This document shows positions 49,763 to 62,400 of a stretch of 64,000 bases of DNA, in pieces. Numbering within the stretch: the stretch's first letter is position 1; each line of letters starts with the position of its first letter. This DNA is from Lumbricus rubellus (taxonomy: Eukaryota > Annelida > Clitellata > Crassiclitellata > Lumbricidae): positions 54,276,113-54,340,112 of the forward strand of contig OX243811.1 in assembly GCA_945859605.1 (NCBI GenBank), in the 5' to 3' direction. The notes beneath the pieces are model-generated. The model did not search any database. It was not told where the DNA came from and saw only the letters and a list, made by a program, of their open reading frames with translations. The translations under genes and the position numbers were made by a program.

Positions 49763-50472
49763 GGCAAAACTCCGAACGGCGGTCCCAAATTAAAATATAT
49801 AGCCTATATCGTCAAATGTTGTAATTGTCACACAACAACTTGATATACTTTCCGAAAACATCCGACTTGTGGCTAAAGCGCCACTGGAAAGCAGACAAGT
49901 AACTTGAGAAAAGACCAGGACTTGTTCCACTTCGGTAACGCAACTTGCGCTTGGCATGCATAAAAATCCCTCAATAGTCTGTGTGCGGATGTCCGGGTCA
50001 ATTTAATAAATCCCGAATCCATTTCTTCAGCATTTTTTCGTCAATCCAGCTTCTATTTCTTATATACAAAGTGGTCATTGTGACTGACGTCTCGGTAAAT
50101 CGTAAACAGTATGGCCGCCGTAGATGCGTGCATAACAGAGCGGCCCGACATACGGCCCAATATTTCCGCGAAACTTAAAGCACGCTTCAATTTCATCAGA
50201 ATGACTGCACTAACCCTAAAACTAACCCTAACCGACCCTCACGACGCCTAACCTGAGCCCTAACCGACCCTCACGCTTTGCGTGTTGGGATGCATGTTGC
50301 GATATCGTCCATAGGCGGCAGTCTAATTTTATTGCATTCGTTGGCGGCCATACTGTTTACGATTTACCGAGACGTCAGTTTCATCCAGCTTCAACTTCAG
50401 TGGTGTGCGCAGTATGGAAATAGCATGGAAAAACAGCAATTTTAATTTGGGACCGCCGTTCGGAGTTTTGCC
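49763..50472. mobile_element. Outer inverted-repeat element enclosing hairpin copy 2
   Basis: The 34-bp arm 49763-49796 (GGCAAAACTCCGAACGGCGG...) is the exact reverse complement of 50439-50472. The 710-bp span contains the smaller hairpin element at 50083-50379, so an insertion into an older element is the simplest reading. No coding frame. The family is not recognised. Confidence 0.8.
50083..50379. mobile_element. Hairpin element copy 2, 37-bp perfect arms
   Basis: The left arm 50083-50119 (ACTGACGTCTCGGTAAATCG...) is the exact reverse complement of 50343-50379. The inner part AAACARTATGGCC and the whole centre match copy 1 at 47324-47639 closely, while the outer arm sequence does not. The paired CCTAACCGACCCTCACG motifs are present here too. 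Confidence 0.9.
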
Positions 50473-50644
50473 AAATTTTATATTCATGTGTTTCATATCT
50501 TTCTACAGACAACTCTATATATTTACTCCTTTGTTGCAGAAATTTACAAGACTTTTGTTCAGATGCCTTTTAAAGTCTCACACATATTTCCAGTGAACTT
50601 TTTTAGGAAAAGTGAAAGTTTTGATGTATATTTTATTAATCAGC

Positions 50645-53600
50645 ATGCAGACTGCACAAGACGTCTTGGAAGAACCCAAGATCTTTTCTGGTTTGCCTGC
50701 TTGGTTCTCTTCCAGTGTCCAAGAAAGTAGGAAGAATGCCTGGAGTATGTTTTCACATATTAAAATTTGCATTTTTGTTGAACTGGTTTTAATTGCAAGC
50801 AATGTAGCATTTATAAAGACACTTGTACTTCTGCAGTTTGAGCTGGAGATGCACACGATGTGGGGTATCTTTGACAGAAATCCACCTACATGGCAACGAT
50901 ATCCAAATCTATGTACAGTTCTTGCTAAATGATGTTGCAGTTTGGTCTGTTTGTAGGACATGTGAAGCCCATATGGGAATATTACTGGGTAGTATATAGG
51001 CTTGTGTCTTTTATATTTATATTGCTGTTGTGATGTGTGTCACATTCTGTCATTGAAAAAATATAAACACTTCTCTTGACTTTATACTTCATTTATTCTA
51101 ATTACATATGCTTAACAGACAGCATTAATTTTAATGTCTTTAAATGTTTGCGTGTTTTAATAATTAGTTGCATCTAAGCTTCAGACTATTTGTGACTTTA
51201 ATTACTCTGTGAAAGTAAAAGACACACATCTTAATCCTGGTATTTCGTTGTTTTGCAATTGTAGTTAACTTTGGAGGACGAGTTGTGAGCGTTGAAGAAG
51301 CGCAGTTTATGTTTAGTGAAGACTTTGAGGCGGAAGATACGAAACAGTAAGTGCAGGATGCACAGAAATCAATCACATATTTTAGTATATTAGTTATAAA
51401 TTAATAGATGGAAATTAAAGAAGGCATAATCATGATCCTGTTCTTCCTCTGGTTGTCATAAAAATTGGATTGTCTGTGCAATTTCGTCTGGGTACAGTAA
51501 AGAAGGACAGGTTTGGAGCATGTGGAACTTAGTTAAATTGAATTAATACCTTGTCATGGTTTATATTGTATCTTACATGTGGGCTGTTAGAGACTTAATA
51601 CATTGATCAAACTTTAATTATATTATTATTTATTTTTTCACACTTAATACATTGCACTTGGAAACATGTGGTATAATTGAATTGTGTAATCATATTTGTG
51701 ATTTACATTTGACAAAAATGCAAAATGGTTTAAAAAATGCAAAATGGTTTTATTGCTTTTAAATTTTAAAAAGATTAAAATTATTTGAAAATTTCAATCT
51801 TAAAATTGATTATCCAAACGATTTAGATTCCTTTGAGATTATAGAGCATGCCAAGTGCCAGATACTTTTTTGTGATAAAATAAACAGTTACTTGTTGGTA
51901 TGTCATGCAAACTTAAAAGGAAGATTGCTTGATGGTAGGCTAGCCACTAACTTTACATTGAGTTCCTGAACATGACAAAGATAACAGATTGTTGTTGACT
52001 TTTTTCTGGAATAGCTTATACAAAACGAAGGCCTACCTGTCTGAATCGCTGACCATCTTTCATGCCATGTATATTGAAGACTGCATATCAGCTGGACAGG
52101 CAAAGGCTGTTGACATTGGCTTCTACGTACTGCCTCCAGCAGCAGTATATCAACGTAGGTCTTCTTCTTCTGCTCTCAAAGAAACACCACTGTATTTCAC
52201 TTAACTGCCTATTCCTCATTTCTTCCAGTATTTTCCGTTATTCAGTCATTCATCTTTCTTCATTCTTATTTTCACATGTGGTTAAGTCACTGAATTTTAG
52301 ATTTATCTTCATTCATTTAAAAGATTTATATAGCACCTCTTCAAGACCATCAAGACCGACAAATGTGCATACAAACAAATCATATTTATGTCAGCAAGGT
52401 AGAAAACTGTCAAGACTTCGTCATTTATTTATTATTATTAATTAATCAATTTATTACATAGATATTTTAATTTAACAGCACTTGCAGTCGGATTGTAAGA
52501 GCCGAGAAATCATGAACTATCTCCGTCATTGGGATAACCGAGAGAAGAGTGCAGTTTTTTGTTTTGGCTCAAATGAATATTTGAATACCAGGTGCTATTC
52601 TCTTCCGGACAGAGGCTCTTCCAAGTGCCCAATTCTCGAAACTGTCGTCTGGTTTTTTTGCTGGGTTGTGGATGTCATAACCAGTTTCCACACATAAGTG
52701 ATCACCAGTTCTGCAATGCAGAATAAGTGTTTGTAATCTGACAAGTTAATCTGTAGCCAAAATGGTAAAGGCATTAGAGAATTAATAAACTGACTGTATA
52801 GTCATGATCAGTTACATTACATTACCTGCCTTCTGGATTCTGTGTGTTGATCAACAGGTTTGAAAGAAACGTTGCAAAACCAAGGAGGAGAACATCATTG
52901 TCTGTATAAGTGGGAGGCAGTCAAGTGTAGTGTTTGCTCCTCAAAATTTCCGAGACAGAAACCAGCAGCCAAGAAGAATGCTGTGACACCAGCGGCTCCG
53001 TCTGACCACCCAGAAATTTCAGGTATTGAACATTTTAGAGGCATAAATAATTATAATATTACAATATTCACTTCTGTTATTTCCTGAATCTGCACTTTTC
53101 CATAGCATTTTAGTAATGTCATCACTCAGTCATTTAATAATTATCATTATCATTGCTGTGATGCTTTTTGTTTCTGAGCAGGCATTGCTTTTGATAAAAT
53201 GGATCCATGTAAAAATGTTATTGATGTAGCACTTACTGTTAAGATGCATGTAATTTATGTCATTAAGAGTGTGATGCAAATGTACTAATATTTTACAATT
53301 AATTATTTGACGATATTCTTAGTTCATACAATAATTCTATATGATATTCATATTTCAAACCCAAAATCATTCTCATGAATTCTATGATAAAATAATTCTG
53401 TCATGTAAATTTTGTTGCACACTTCATGATATTGATAAATTCTTACAGCTGGGACTTATCTCAAAGACAGTGGGAACTTTTAGACAATTGGATTTGTGTG
53501 TGAAGACAATCATTTTTATTGATTAGGCGTTGATTCACAGCGTGGACATTAATTTTGTCAAAATCCTATTCAAGCATATTCCAAAAATCATCTTACCTGC

Positions 53601-53763
53601 ATCTCATGAATTCTCTAATAACAAATTTAAGTCATGTACAATTTGTTTATGGATTGTTTTAGGTTATGTAGACATAGAAATGTTGGAGCAGCCCGACTAC
53701 AACGAACTGGAGGAGTTTATTATCGGTTCAAATGGAGCTGAAATATTTCTGAAAGGGAACTAA
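50645..53763 (+). CDS. BRCT-domain protein, 195 residues, unnamed
   Basis: Exons 50645-50744, 51265-51346, 52015-52154, 52858-53022 and 53663-53763 join with consistent phases (1/2/1/1) into 195 residues. I do not recognise the gene. Residues about 12-100 look like one BRCT fold: IFSGLPAWFSSS (strand 1), then NFGGRVVSVEEAQFMF with the Gly-Gly turn, and MYIEDCISAGQ with IGFYVLP, the W/Y-I-x-D-C helix that ends BRCT domains. BRCT domains bind phosphopeptides or DNA ends in repair and telomere proteins. After it come a Cys/His-bearing stretch (HHCLYKWEAVKCSVCSSKF), a basic RQKPAAKKN that could be a nuclear signal, and an acidic tail ending FIIGSNGAEIFLKGN. A lone N-terminal BRCT recalls TERF2IP (RAP1), but no Myb domain is present. 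Confidence 0.75.
52318..52350 (-). repeat. SINE/LINE 3' tail fragment
   Basis: The plus strand reads GATTTATATAGCACCTCTTC after CATTCATTT, in the intron between exons 3 and 4 of the BRCT gene. Confidence 0.55.
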
Positions 53764-56489
53764 GTAGTGATAGAGTACTTGCAGGAGTCAATTGATCGTT
53801 ACTTATGCAGACTGTTCTCAGACACATCAATTGGCGTTGAGTTGACTGATTATATATAAGAACATCAGAGTTACAACAGTAGGAAAAGAATTCTGATGTG
53901 CAGCAATGGTGCTAAATGTTCTCACATGTGTTCTCATGTGACTTGGTCGGTCTGTGATGGTTGGATGTAGAGATAGATGATAGATCTTGCAGGTTCTTTT
54001 AGTATTGTATCTGCAATAACCACAGCCTCTCCAATAGATATCCACCTACAGAATTGAGATATTAAAGCAATTTATTTTGTAGACTGCTACCAGAATAGAC
54101 GAGCTCACTTAAACGTGTGTTCACAGTGTGGGGGGGGGGTGAAGTGATGACAGTTGAATACTGGCACAGCATTTTAGTCATACCAAAGAAGAAAAGTCTA
54201 AGAATTCTTTGCATCAATGCATACATGGCATGGTGCTTGAATGTTTTGGCTCAGCTTTTTAAGCCATGACCTCTGGCATTTTATTTTAGAATAGTTTGAG
54301 ATATAATTCTGAATCTTGGCTTTATGTTAAATATGATAAGCACTAAAATTTATTTTAATTAAAGTGCAGACAGCATTTAGAAATGAAACCAAGCAATGCT
54401 TAGTTTGATAATTTTGGTTGAAAATAATTTTCCTGTTTTAAATCTCGCATAGTTGAAGTGATTAGAACCAGTTGGTCAATTCGGACTTATTGATCTCGAT
54501 TGTTTTTCTTTGACTGGAAGAGAGTATGTTGCTGTATTTGGACCATTTTGCTGACACTGAATTGTTTTGTGTCACCTGTTTTGACAGATAATCTTGTTAC
54601 TGCTTATTTTGTATTTATACTTGTGATGATTTGGTTAAAGCTAGACCCACATTTAAAAAACTGGAGAAACTTTTGAACTGCAGTTTTCCAGATTGTCGTG
54701 GTTAAAGCTTGATTTACGTCTAGGACTCTTAAACTGTTGCTTTCAAAATTGTTTTTGATTGTTAATTTTCTTTAGTTTGAAAGTCACATTGTTTTTGTTA
54801 TTCTCAATTTTCATCGGTTGATCTTGAAAAGTAGCATCCATATTCCATACTGTGGTGCAGAACAGACGACTTCAGATGCAAATCAATCTATATAATTATT
54901 TATTACGTTGACTGTTTTGTTTGATGTTTTTTACAAGTGGTTATAGTCTTATATTAAATGAGCCTCATTCAGTATTATTCAGGTAGCTGTTACATTTTTG
55001 TGCTTTTTCAATACATCTGTTAAACAAGAGTGCCAGTTTTATTATCGGTTCAAGCTGTACCTGCAATTGACTGATTCTGTTCAGCCAGTTAAATTTTAGG
55101 TACATGTGCTACGTGGCACAAGCGGTACATATAATAGGCAGCAGCATCTATTTATGTCAGTCACAGAAGTTGACCATTTAGATGGTTTGAGCTAGAGGAG
55201 TATTTATTTTATGCTGTCTGATTGTCATTTGCATTTTACTTGTTTCGTAAGTTTATTTACAATGGCATTGTTCCTTTTTGGCAATCAATTGTACATCGGC
55301 TGAAATTCCAGTCTTTTGTTTCAGTGTTTCTTGCCATGTTCACTTAATTACACCTGTTAGATTTTCTTACTTCAGAATAAACTTACGCAGAACGATTAAC
55401 TGTACAGTCTTGGTTGAAATAAGAACAAATCAAAGTGCATGTTGCATACGGGTAATGTTGTCAGAATATCAGTCTGTATTAATTAACCCTTTACCTGTTC
55501 ATTTTTCCGTTAGGCCTGTGTTTTCAGCGGATATTTTTGGGGCAAACGGGTAAAGGGTTAAGGAATCAACTCAATAATTAGGTATTTTAATGACAAGCTG
55601 AATTGGTTTCCCATTCAATTTTTTTACACGCTTGTCGTTAAAGTGTTCAACTGATTGACCATTTCTTAATTTTTCCATCTTTAATGGCGTGTTTAGCAAT
55701 ATAACTCCAACTACAACCAGCCATCTATTCACAAGTCTTAGCACAATGAAACAAACTCGGAGATCGTACATAGAGTTACACCTTGTAAAAACATGCACGT
55801 ATAAATTATTAATCGTGGGAGTGGAAGTTAATAATGGATTGGTTCATATGTAAGTAAACGTAAACGACACACCGGTCATACACAATGAATTCTATTTGGT
55901 GAAAACACCTTTATCCAGTTCTTGTAAAAGGAAGGAGTTTGGCCTTTTGGAGATGTTATAACAAGTGAAAGGCAACTTAGTAATAAATCCTAAAATCTTA
56001 TACATTTAAAATCTGATGGCTGTGATACAATTAGGGCGACATCTTGTATATGTAAGGCCACAGTGTGTTGGGCTAAGATTTGGCAATATGTTTAGTAATA
56101 TTTATAAAATACATAAACTTCAGATGTTATTTGCAACTGCAAAGAGCAGTATACCACGATCAAATCTGTAAAACAACTTTGTATCAAAGCATGCTGCCAA
56201 AATGTCAAAACTAGACAGATTCTATACATCTACACAACATTACAGTCATTATTTGTACAGCACTGGTTTTAGGTCAAGTCGCGTGCTTCTGTCGCAATTG
56301 CAATTTGAGTGACACCAGTTTCCAAAGTCTCCGTTGTGAACTGTTTCAGCAGCGATTAGAAAGTCCTTTGAGATCTGCTTTGAAAATGTTTTCCTGAATG
56401 TAGCAACTCTCCCTGTATTGTAGCAGTTGTCATGAAAACAACCATGTTGCTGATGCACTGGTCCTGTATTTGGCAAAGTGGCCCAAAAT
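53764..56489. other. Convergent region after the BRCT gene, 3' UTRs and flank
   Basis: AT-rich, no supported exon. Possible plus-strand poly(A) signals are ATTAAA near 54060 and AATAAA near 55377. Near 54130 there is a G run. A 79-bp TTAA element lies at 55483-55561. Confidence 0.4.
55483..55561. mobile_element. 79-bp TTAA-bounded MITE, piggyBac-like
   Basis: TTAACCCTTTACCTGTT at the left faces AACGGGTAAAGGGTTAA at the right. The centre includes TTTTCAGCGGATATT. The reverse complement of 57459-57537 shares this core, so these two are one subfamily in opposite orientation. Confidence 0.85.
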
Positions 56490-59400
56490 TTACAGATCCG
56501 TCATAGGAATACCGTCCTGAAACAAAATAGAGTTTAAAAGTACCATTCTACAACAAAAAATTTAATTTACTGATTCTTACAGAATTTTGTGCTAAATAAC
56601 TACATGTATTTTATTATGCACAGAAAAGGTCCACGGTAACTAGTTAGTAACTGCAGATTACTCTGCCAGCCTCTGCCGATTGAGATTGATCATCATAGCC
56701 ATGGCTACGTTCGGGATCATGAATGATGTAGACTTATGAACAAATTTACACACTATATACTGACAACAAGAATGTGGAAAACCCAGTGAGATCAAAGCAA
56801 CAATGTAGAAGAATTTTTACAAATGGCTGTCAGCAGCCAGTTGTAAGAAATTGTGTAAGTGAACCATGAACGCCGGCACCTCGATATTTCTATATTACCT
56901 GTGATCTACAGCAAATCAGCAACACCCCATATTCCAAGTTCTTGTGTTTTGTTTTCTTTGCATTGCTCTCATTATTTCCCTAAATTTTGTATAGCGCCTC
57001 TTCAAGGTAGGCTACTCGGAAGCGCTCCCGGCCCAACCACGGCTAAACAAGACAGTTTTTAGGTTCTTTAGGAACAGAGTGGAGTGATTCCTGGGAATTA
57101 AGCGCAGTGTAACAGATCAGATTATAGTCATGCATCCGTACAACGCTTCTCATTTGATTGACTAAGTGAACAACAAACTTGCACAAATTGTAAGCAATTT
57201 CGCTCATTAAGAAGTAATTTTTACCACCAATTAATATTAACATTAATATGTTAATATGTACTTAATGAATAAAATCTGTGAATTTCTCACTTGTGAGAGA
57301 TACGATCTTGTGTGGTCAAACGGAAATGGAACATGACCAAGTCGTTCCAAAGTCTGAATATCACTGTTGTCTGTACACATTTGGCTGAGAACTATAATCA
57401 GAACAGTATTTCATAACATACTTTTAGTAGATTTTTAATATGTGCATATTTGCAATGCTTAATCTTTTACTCGTTTGCCCCGAGAATATCCGCTGAAAAC
57501 GGGCTTAAAATTTAAAAATGAACGGGTAAAGGGTTAAATAGCATAATTATGCATCTGAAGTCCTGAACTGATTCACTTGGATTCATACTGATAAGCATCT
57601 CAGAACTTTTAAGTAAGATGTTGATAAGTTTTGAGTAAGGTAAATGTAATCTTGAGACTATTCTACAACATGATAAAGGAAAGTAACTGTACCATGCAAG
57701 TCACATACATAGACTATGAATCTGCAGTACATGAAAAAGGTTGAATCTGAATGAGCATGAATATTAATCTGAAGCAAATGAATAAGATCATGAATCTAGA
57801 AAATGCATACCATAATTGCGCATATACAGAATTACAGATCAGATTATACTCACCATTTGGCATAACAGATGCTGTGGGAACGTCAGATTGGCTTTGGATC
57901 TAAGCAGAAAAAATGCCATTGAAAAATAGAAGGGGCCAATAATAATGAACATACTTGAGTGAAAGCAGGTGGAAAAATTTGCTCTGGACTGGCTATTGCA
58001 TATTAAATTATTCATCTTAGTAGTATTTCCCGAGCTCAAGATACACCAGATCCAGTCGTATGTTGGGAACAAATGTGCTACTCAAATAGAAACAAGCCAT
58101 GGCACTTACACATGCCACAACACATATCAGACACCAAGTGTGTCAAAAGAACCTTTGCATTTGTAAGAGATTTCAGTATTGAGTGTATCGAATTTTACTT
58201 TTGTGATAACAGAAGTTGATGAACAGCGATTAGCATCGTCTTCCGCTACGTACGCCAAATTTAAATAGGAAGAATTCGCATCTGAAAACCACAGTAAAAC
58301 AGAAAACTCTAAAGAAATGCGAAGAACTGGAAACTAGCTTTGGCATGCACACAAACCACATACAGAAATACATAACTGCTGTAAGCTAGGCATATCCAAT
58401 ATGTGATGCGCTTATCACGTAAAACAAGAACATTTGTTGAAATGCAGACATGACAGCCATCACATCAATGTATTTTTAAATTCACATGATTCTGGTAAAA
58501 TGCAAACTAAATAGTAATGTGGTTGCAACAATTTGAAAAGTATTGTCAGGTAGGCTACTTTTATGTGTTTTTACGCTATAATTATACAACTCAAGTAGAA
58601 ATATCTAAGCTATTTATATACTACGTAAATAAAATAGTCAAACATTATTATCAAGAAAGTCTTATTAAAGCGCCCTTCAAGGTAGATTACTCAGATTTCA
58701 GAGACGCTCCCAGTCCACCTCCAGCTAAATATACCTCAGTGACAATGAAAAGTGTTGATAACTGAAATGGCAGAAGCCTTTTGAGAGTTTGTTCCACTGA
58801 ACTAGCATGGTTAGACTGTGGGAAATTTGAGACTCGATTCCCTTTTTTTAAACGAATAAAGAAACTAAACAGAACACAGAAAGTACGAATACGTGGAATT
58901 GCATTATAGTTTCAACATCTTGCATTAAAGGCCATCCAAGAGGGCAGCCAACATCCTAAGCCAGTGTTGTACTGAAAAGCAGCAGTACCGGTATCTTACC
59001 TGTGTTTAGCAAAGACTGAAGGTAGGTCTCCACGGCCAGAATCTGTGGATTCTGGTCAAAATTGGCTATAGATGTTTTGTTGTTTAAATCGGCAACTGCT
59101 GCATGTAGTGAAGCACATGAATTGGCATCGCTTTGGCGTTTCTTCAGACTCAGACAAGGAACAATGTTTTGATTCGCATGCCTATGTAAGCATCTCATCG
59201 CAAGATGATGACCACCAATTACATTTGGATTGCCTTGCTCTTCAGTTTCCTGCTTCGTATTGTCAAGAATGTCTGGGACATCTAAGCCACCCAGATGCTG
59301 TACGCATGAAGGGTTGGCAGAAAGTTCAATGTCTGATTCAGACATAATATGCAACCAATGTTCACTGTGAATGGAAAACTCTGGTGCAGCAGTGGTCACG

Positions 59401-62400
59401 GACTGTTCTTGTACTGAGATATCTGATAAATCTGCAATGTTACAACAGACTTCATGAATAAAAGCTAAAAACTATATTTAAAGAATTCTATTTAATAACT
59501 CAATATGAAAGGTCACATTCAATACTTTTAGTTCAGAAGACAAATAAGGGGTGTCCATAAACTCATGCTATATAATCTACCTACATCTCCTATCTGCTAT
59601 GTGAATATTATGAACATTCTTTATCTTCTAGCTTCTTGTGTGGTTCAATCTGAACAAGATTTTGCACCACGGTCACTGCGATCTCTAACAAAGCTTATCA
59701 GCCGTGCTAAAAGTGTAAAAAAAGAAGTGCATGGACGACCCTTACCTTTCCAAAAGAAGTGCCAGGACGTCCCTTACATTTTCAGGTGTGCTGGCCAAAT
59801 AAGTGGTAGGACGGCAAAGAGGTTTGAAGATAAGTGCTAGGACGCCGTCCATGACCGTCCTGCCACACTTTAAACCCTGCTTATCATCCATCATCCATTG
59901 CTCAGAAATCTTTCCTCTCCTTCCTTAAAATACTTCTTATAGTAAGCAAGTGAAGTATGTGTTTACATAACCATACAAGTAAGTAAGTAAGTACCTGTGG
60001 GTGCCTGTATACATGCTGGCAATGATCGCGTACGATTAACAGACGATGCGAGATTCGAATACACGACAGATTTCAGGCACAACACGACCTCCTCCAGTCG
60101 TTCCATTTGCATCTGAAACAAAACGCCTTAGTTTAAGTACGACACATTTTGTTTCAGTGGTTTCACGAAATACTTAAACAAGTGCTATGTCAAGTGTCTT
60201 GATGGATATATCAATTTATATCATGCCAGAAAACACATTTTGTGATCGGTTATACACAACAGTTACCATAAACATTTGGACGGCAATTTTGTGCTGTAAA
60301 TAAAACATAGACTGCAAGTTCGAAGAGGTTCTAGGAGTGTAACATCAAGCCACGCAGCACCTACAAAGCCCAGTGCCCATAAATATTATTATAAGCTACC
60401 TGATCACCTATGACACTATACAAATCCTTTTAATTATTTATTGTCATTTTTAAATGCCATGGCTTGAGGTTAAAGTGAATTAAATATGGTTCCTGACCAT
60501 GTTATATCAAAATTTGTATTACAATGAAACTGAAAAATGTTATATGAAATGCCTAAAGGTTCAAATTCTTCTAAAAATTTAGACTTTTCATATTAGCAAC
60601 AAATGACTATTACCTTTTGCACAGCAATCTTTTGCTGTGCTCTTTTCAGCTGCTCTTCATAAGCTGTGGATGTTCGAACGTGAATATGCATTATGCTCTC
60701 GGCGTGCTTCGCAGCCTTTTGCTGAATAGCTGCAAAAACAAGGGCTTTCGTTACTCTGAAGTCCACTACAACAAGTTTTTCCTATCAAAGTGTACAAAAT
60801 CAAAGAGAAAAATCAAAAGGGCGCAATCAATAAGGTGAAAAAGAGTAAAGCGAATGCTGGTAGTAAACCCCTTTACTCCATTCTCCCATTATGATTCGAG
60901 ATTTGATTTGACGAAAAAAATTGATTCCTTAGGTCCATAAAAAGAGTCAGACAGAAGATTTTTTTAACTTGGCTATTTTTGTTCCCGCAAAATTGCTTTA
61001 CTGCCTTTACATCTTTCAGTAGTTACTAACTCGCTCGCTTATTTGATCATTGCTCTCTCACCCGCTTACTCACTCACTCACTGTCTAAGCGAGGAGATAG
61101 TTGTGAGCAAGACTTCTTTAAAAAACATTTTAGAACAGCACAACCCATTCTCTCCCTTCCCATCTATGGGAAATTATTCAAAATCATAAAACAATGAACA
61201 ATTGTAACTATTTTTAACTGCGCAAAAAACTGCTTTAGGACATGCAGAAATTCATTTACAACTGCCCTTTTGTGTAGAAGTGCACACAAAAAACTAAACA
61301 CCAAATTTGATAGTCTGTCTGCATAGAATAATCGACCGGTTCAGACATACCAAAATAGATCCTTCCAACTCTCCACAGACGTAGTGAAATAATATAAGCT
61401 GTAGAATAAGCAGCCGTCTGCCTCTGAACGGCGGCCGTCAGGCAGATGTAGAGTGTGAAGGCCACGAACACAACCAAGCAGTCAAACACCTTCAAGAAAC
61501 ACATGCAAAGAAATAAAATATTAAGCAATTGTTTCAATAAACTATGTGTATTGTGTAGCGTTTGGACTTTCTGCACTCCATAAAATACTTCTAGAATCTA
61601 GAATTTATCAATTTTCATATCTTTCTGCTATCAGGATTCAGGAATCAGTCCATCAGGGTGGGCCTGCAGGGTGGTCCATCAGGATTGGCCTGCAGGGTGG
61701 TCCATCAGGGTTGGCCTGCATTCAGACGACACCGTCTTTTGATCTACAACAGGGTGGGCTAATACATTGTCTGATCAGCAGTCAGTCAAGAAGCAGACAG
61801 CAATTGTGTGTTAGCTGTGACTGCATGAACATCAAATATCAGCAATTTTTTATCCACTTCTGACTCAAGAGCTATTGATCCATTTTAGTGTGTTCTATTG
61901 AGCATGTTTCTAAATTCTAATGCATCAGCTCAATTCCTCTAGTCAGTTGTTTCTAAATTTTAACTGATACAGTTATATGAAAACATGAATCAGACTGATT
62001 AGGCTAATATCCTCAGTGAAAAGAAAAAAAAATTGTGCACATAAGTGAAGATTTAGGCCAAGTTCTAAAATAACTACGTATAGATTTTCAGTAGTACACC
62101 ATAGTCATCAAAGAATGAAATGCCATTTGCACGGCACATATTGGATATTCGTTCAAAACATTTGCCAATAAAACACGCTACATGGATCAATAACTCTGAG
62201 TCAGAAGTGAATCAAAAGAGCAAACTCAATATTTATGCTATGTAGGCCTACTATATGAAATTTTCCACAACTGAATGATAACTTGCAAATTATTACAACA
62301 AAGAAGATTCTGCTAGTTAGCATAGAAAATGACAGACAAACCAACTGTTGGCAGACAGACAGACAGACAGACAGACATAAATACAGACAAGAAGTCACCA

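Larger units (their letters stand above)
48608..50644. other. Divergent intergenic region, RPL36A to the BRCT gene
   Basis: About 2 kb that should contain two promoters. No exon was found. Present are TAGGCCTA runs near 49060-49070, a SINE/LINE tail at 49243 and two nested inverted-repeat structures from 49763 to 50472. Confidence 0.45.

Noticed and set aside
50612..50932. 106-codon plus-strand frame with a membrane-like stretch
   Set aside because: Only its first part is coding; the donor GTATGT at 50745 splices to 51265 in phase, and the hydrophobic part is intron.
52482..52697. Open frame with QSDCKSREIMNYLRH between BRCT exons 3 and 4
   Set aside because: No acceptor/donor pair keeps phase; splicing 52154 to 52858 is in frame without it.
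56249..56476. 75-codon minus-strand frame after the voltage-sensor stop
   Set aside because: It is not in phase with exon 57391-57291; the phase-0 reading gives DGIPMTDL and a stop, so this is 3' UTR.
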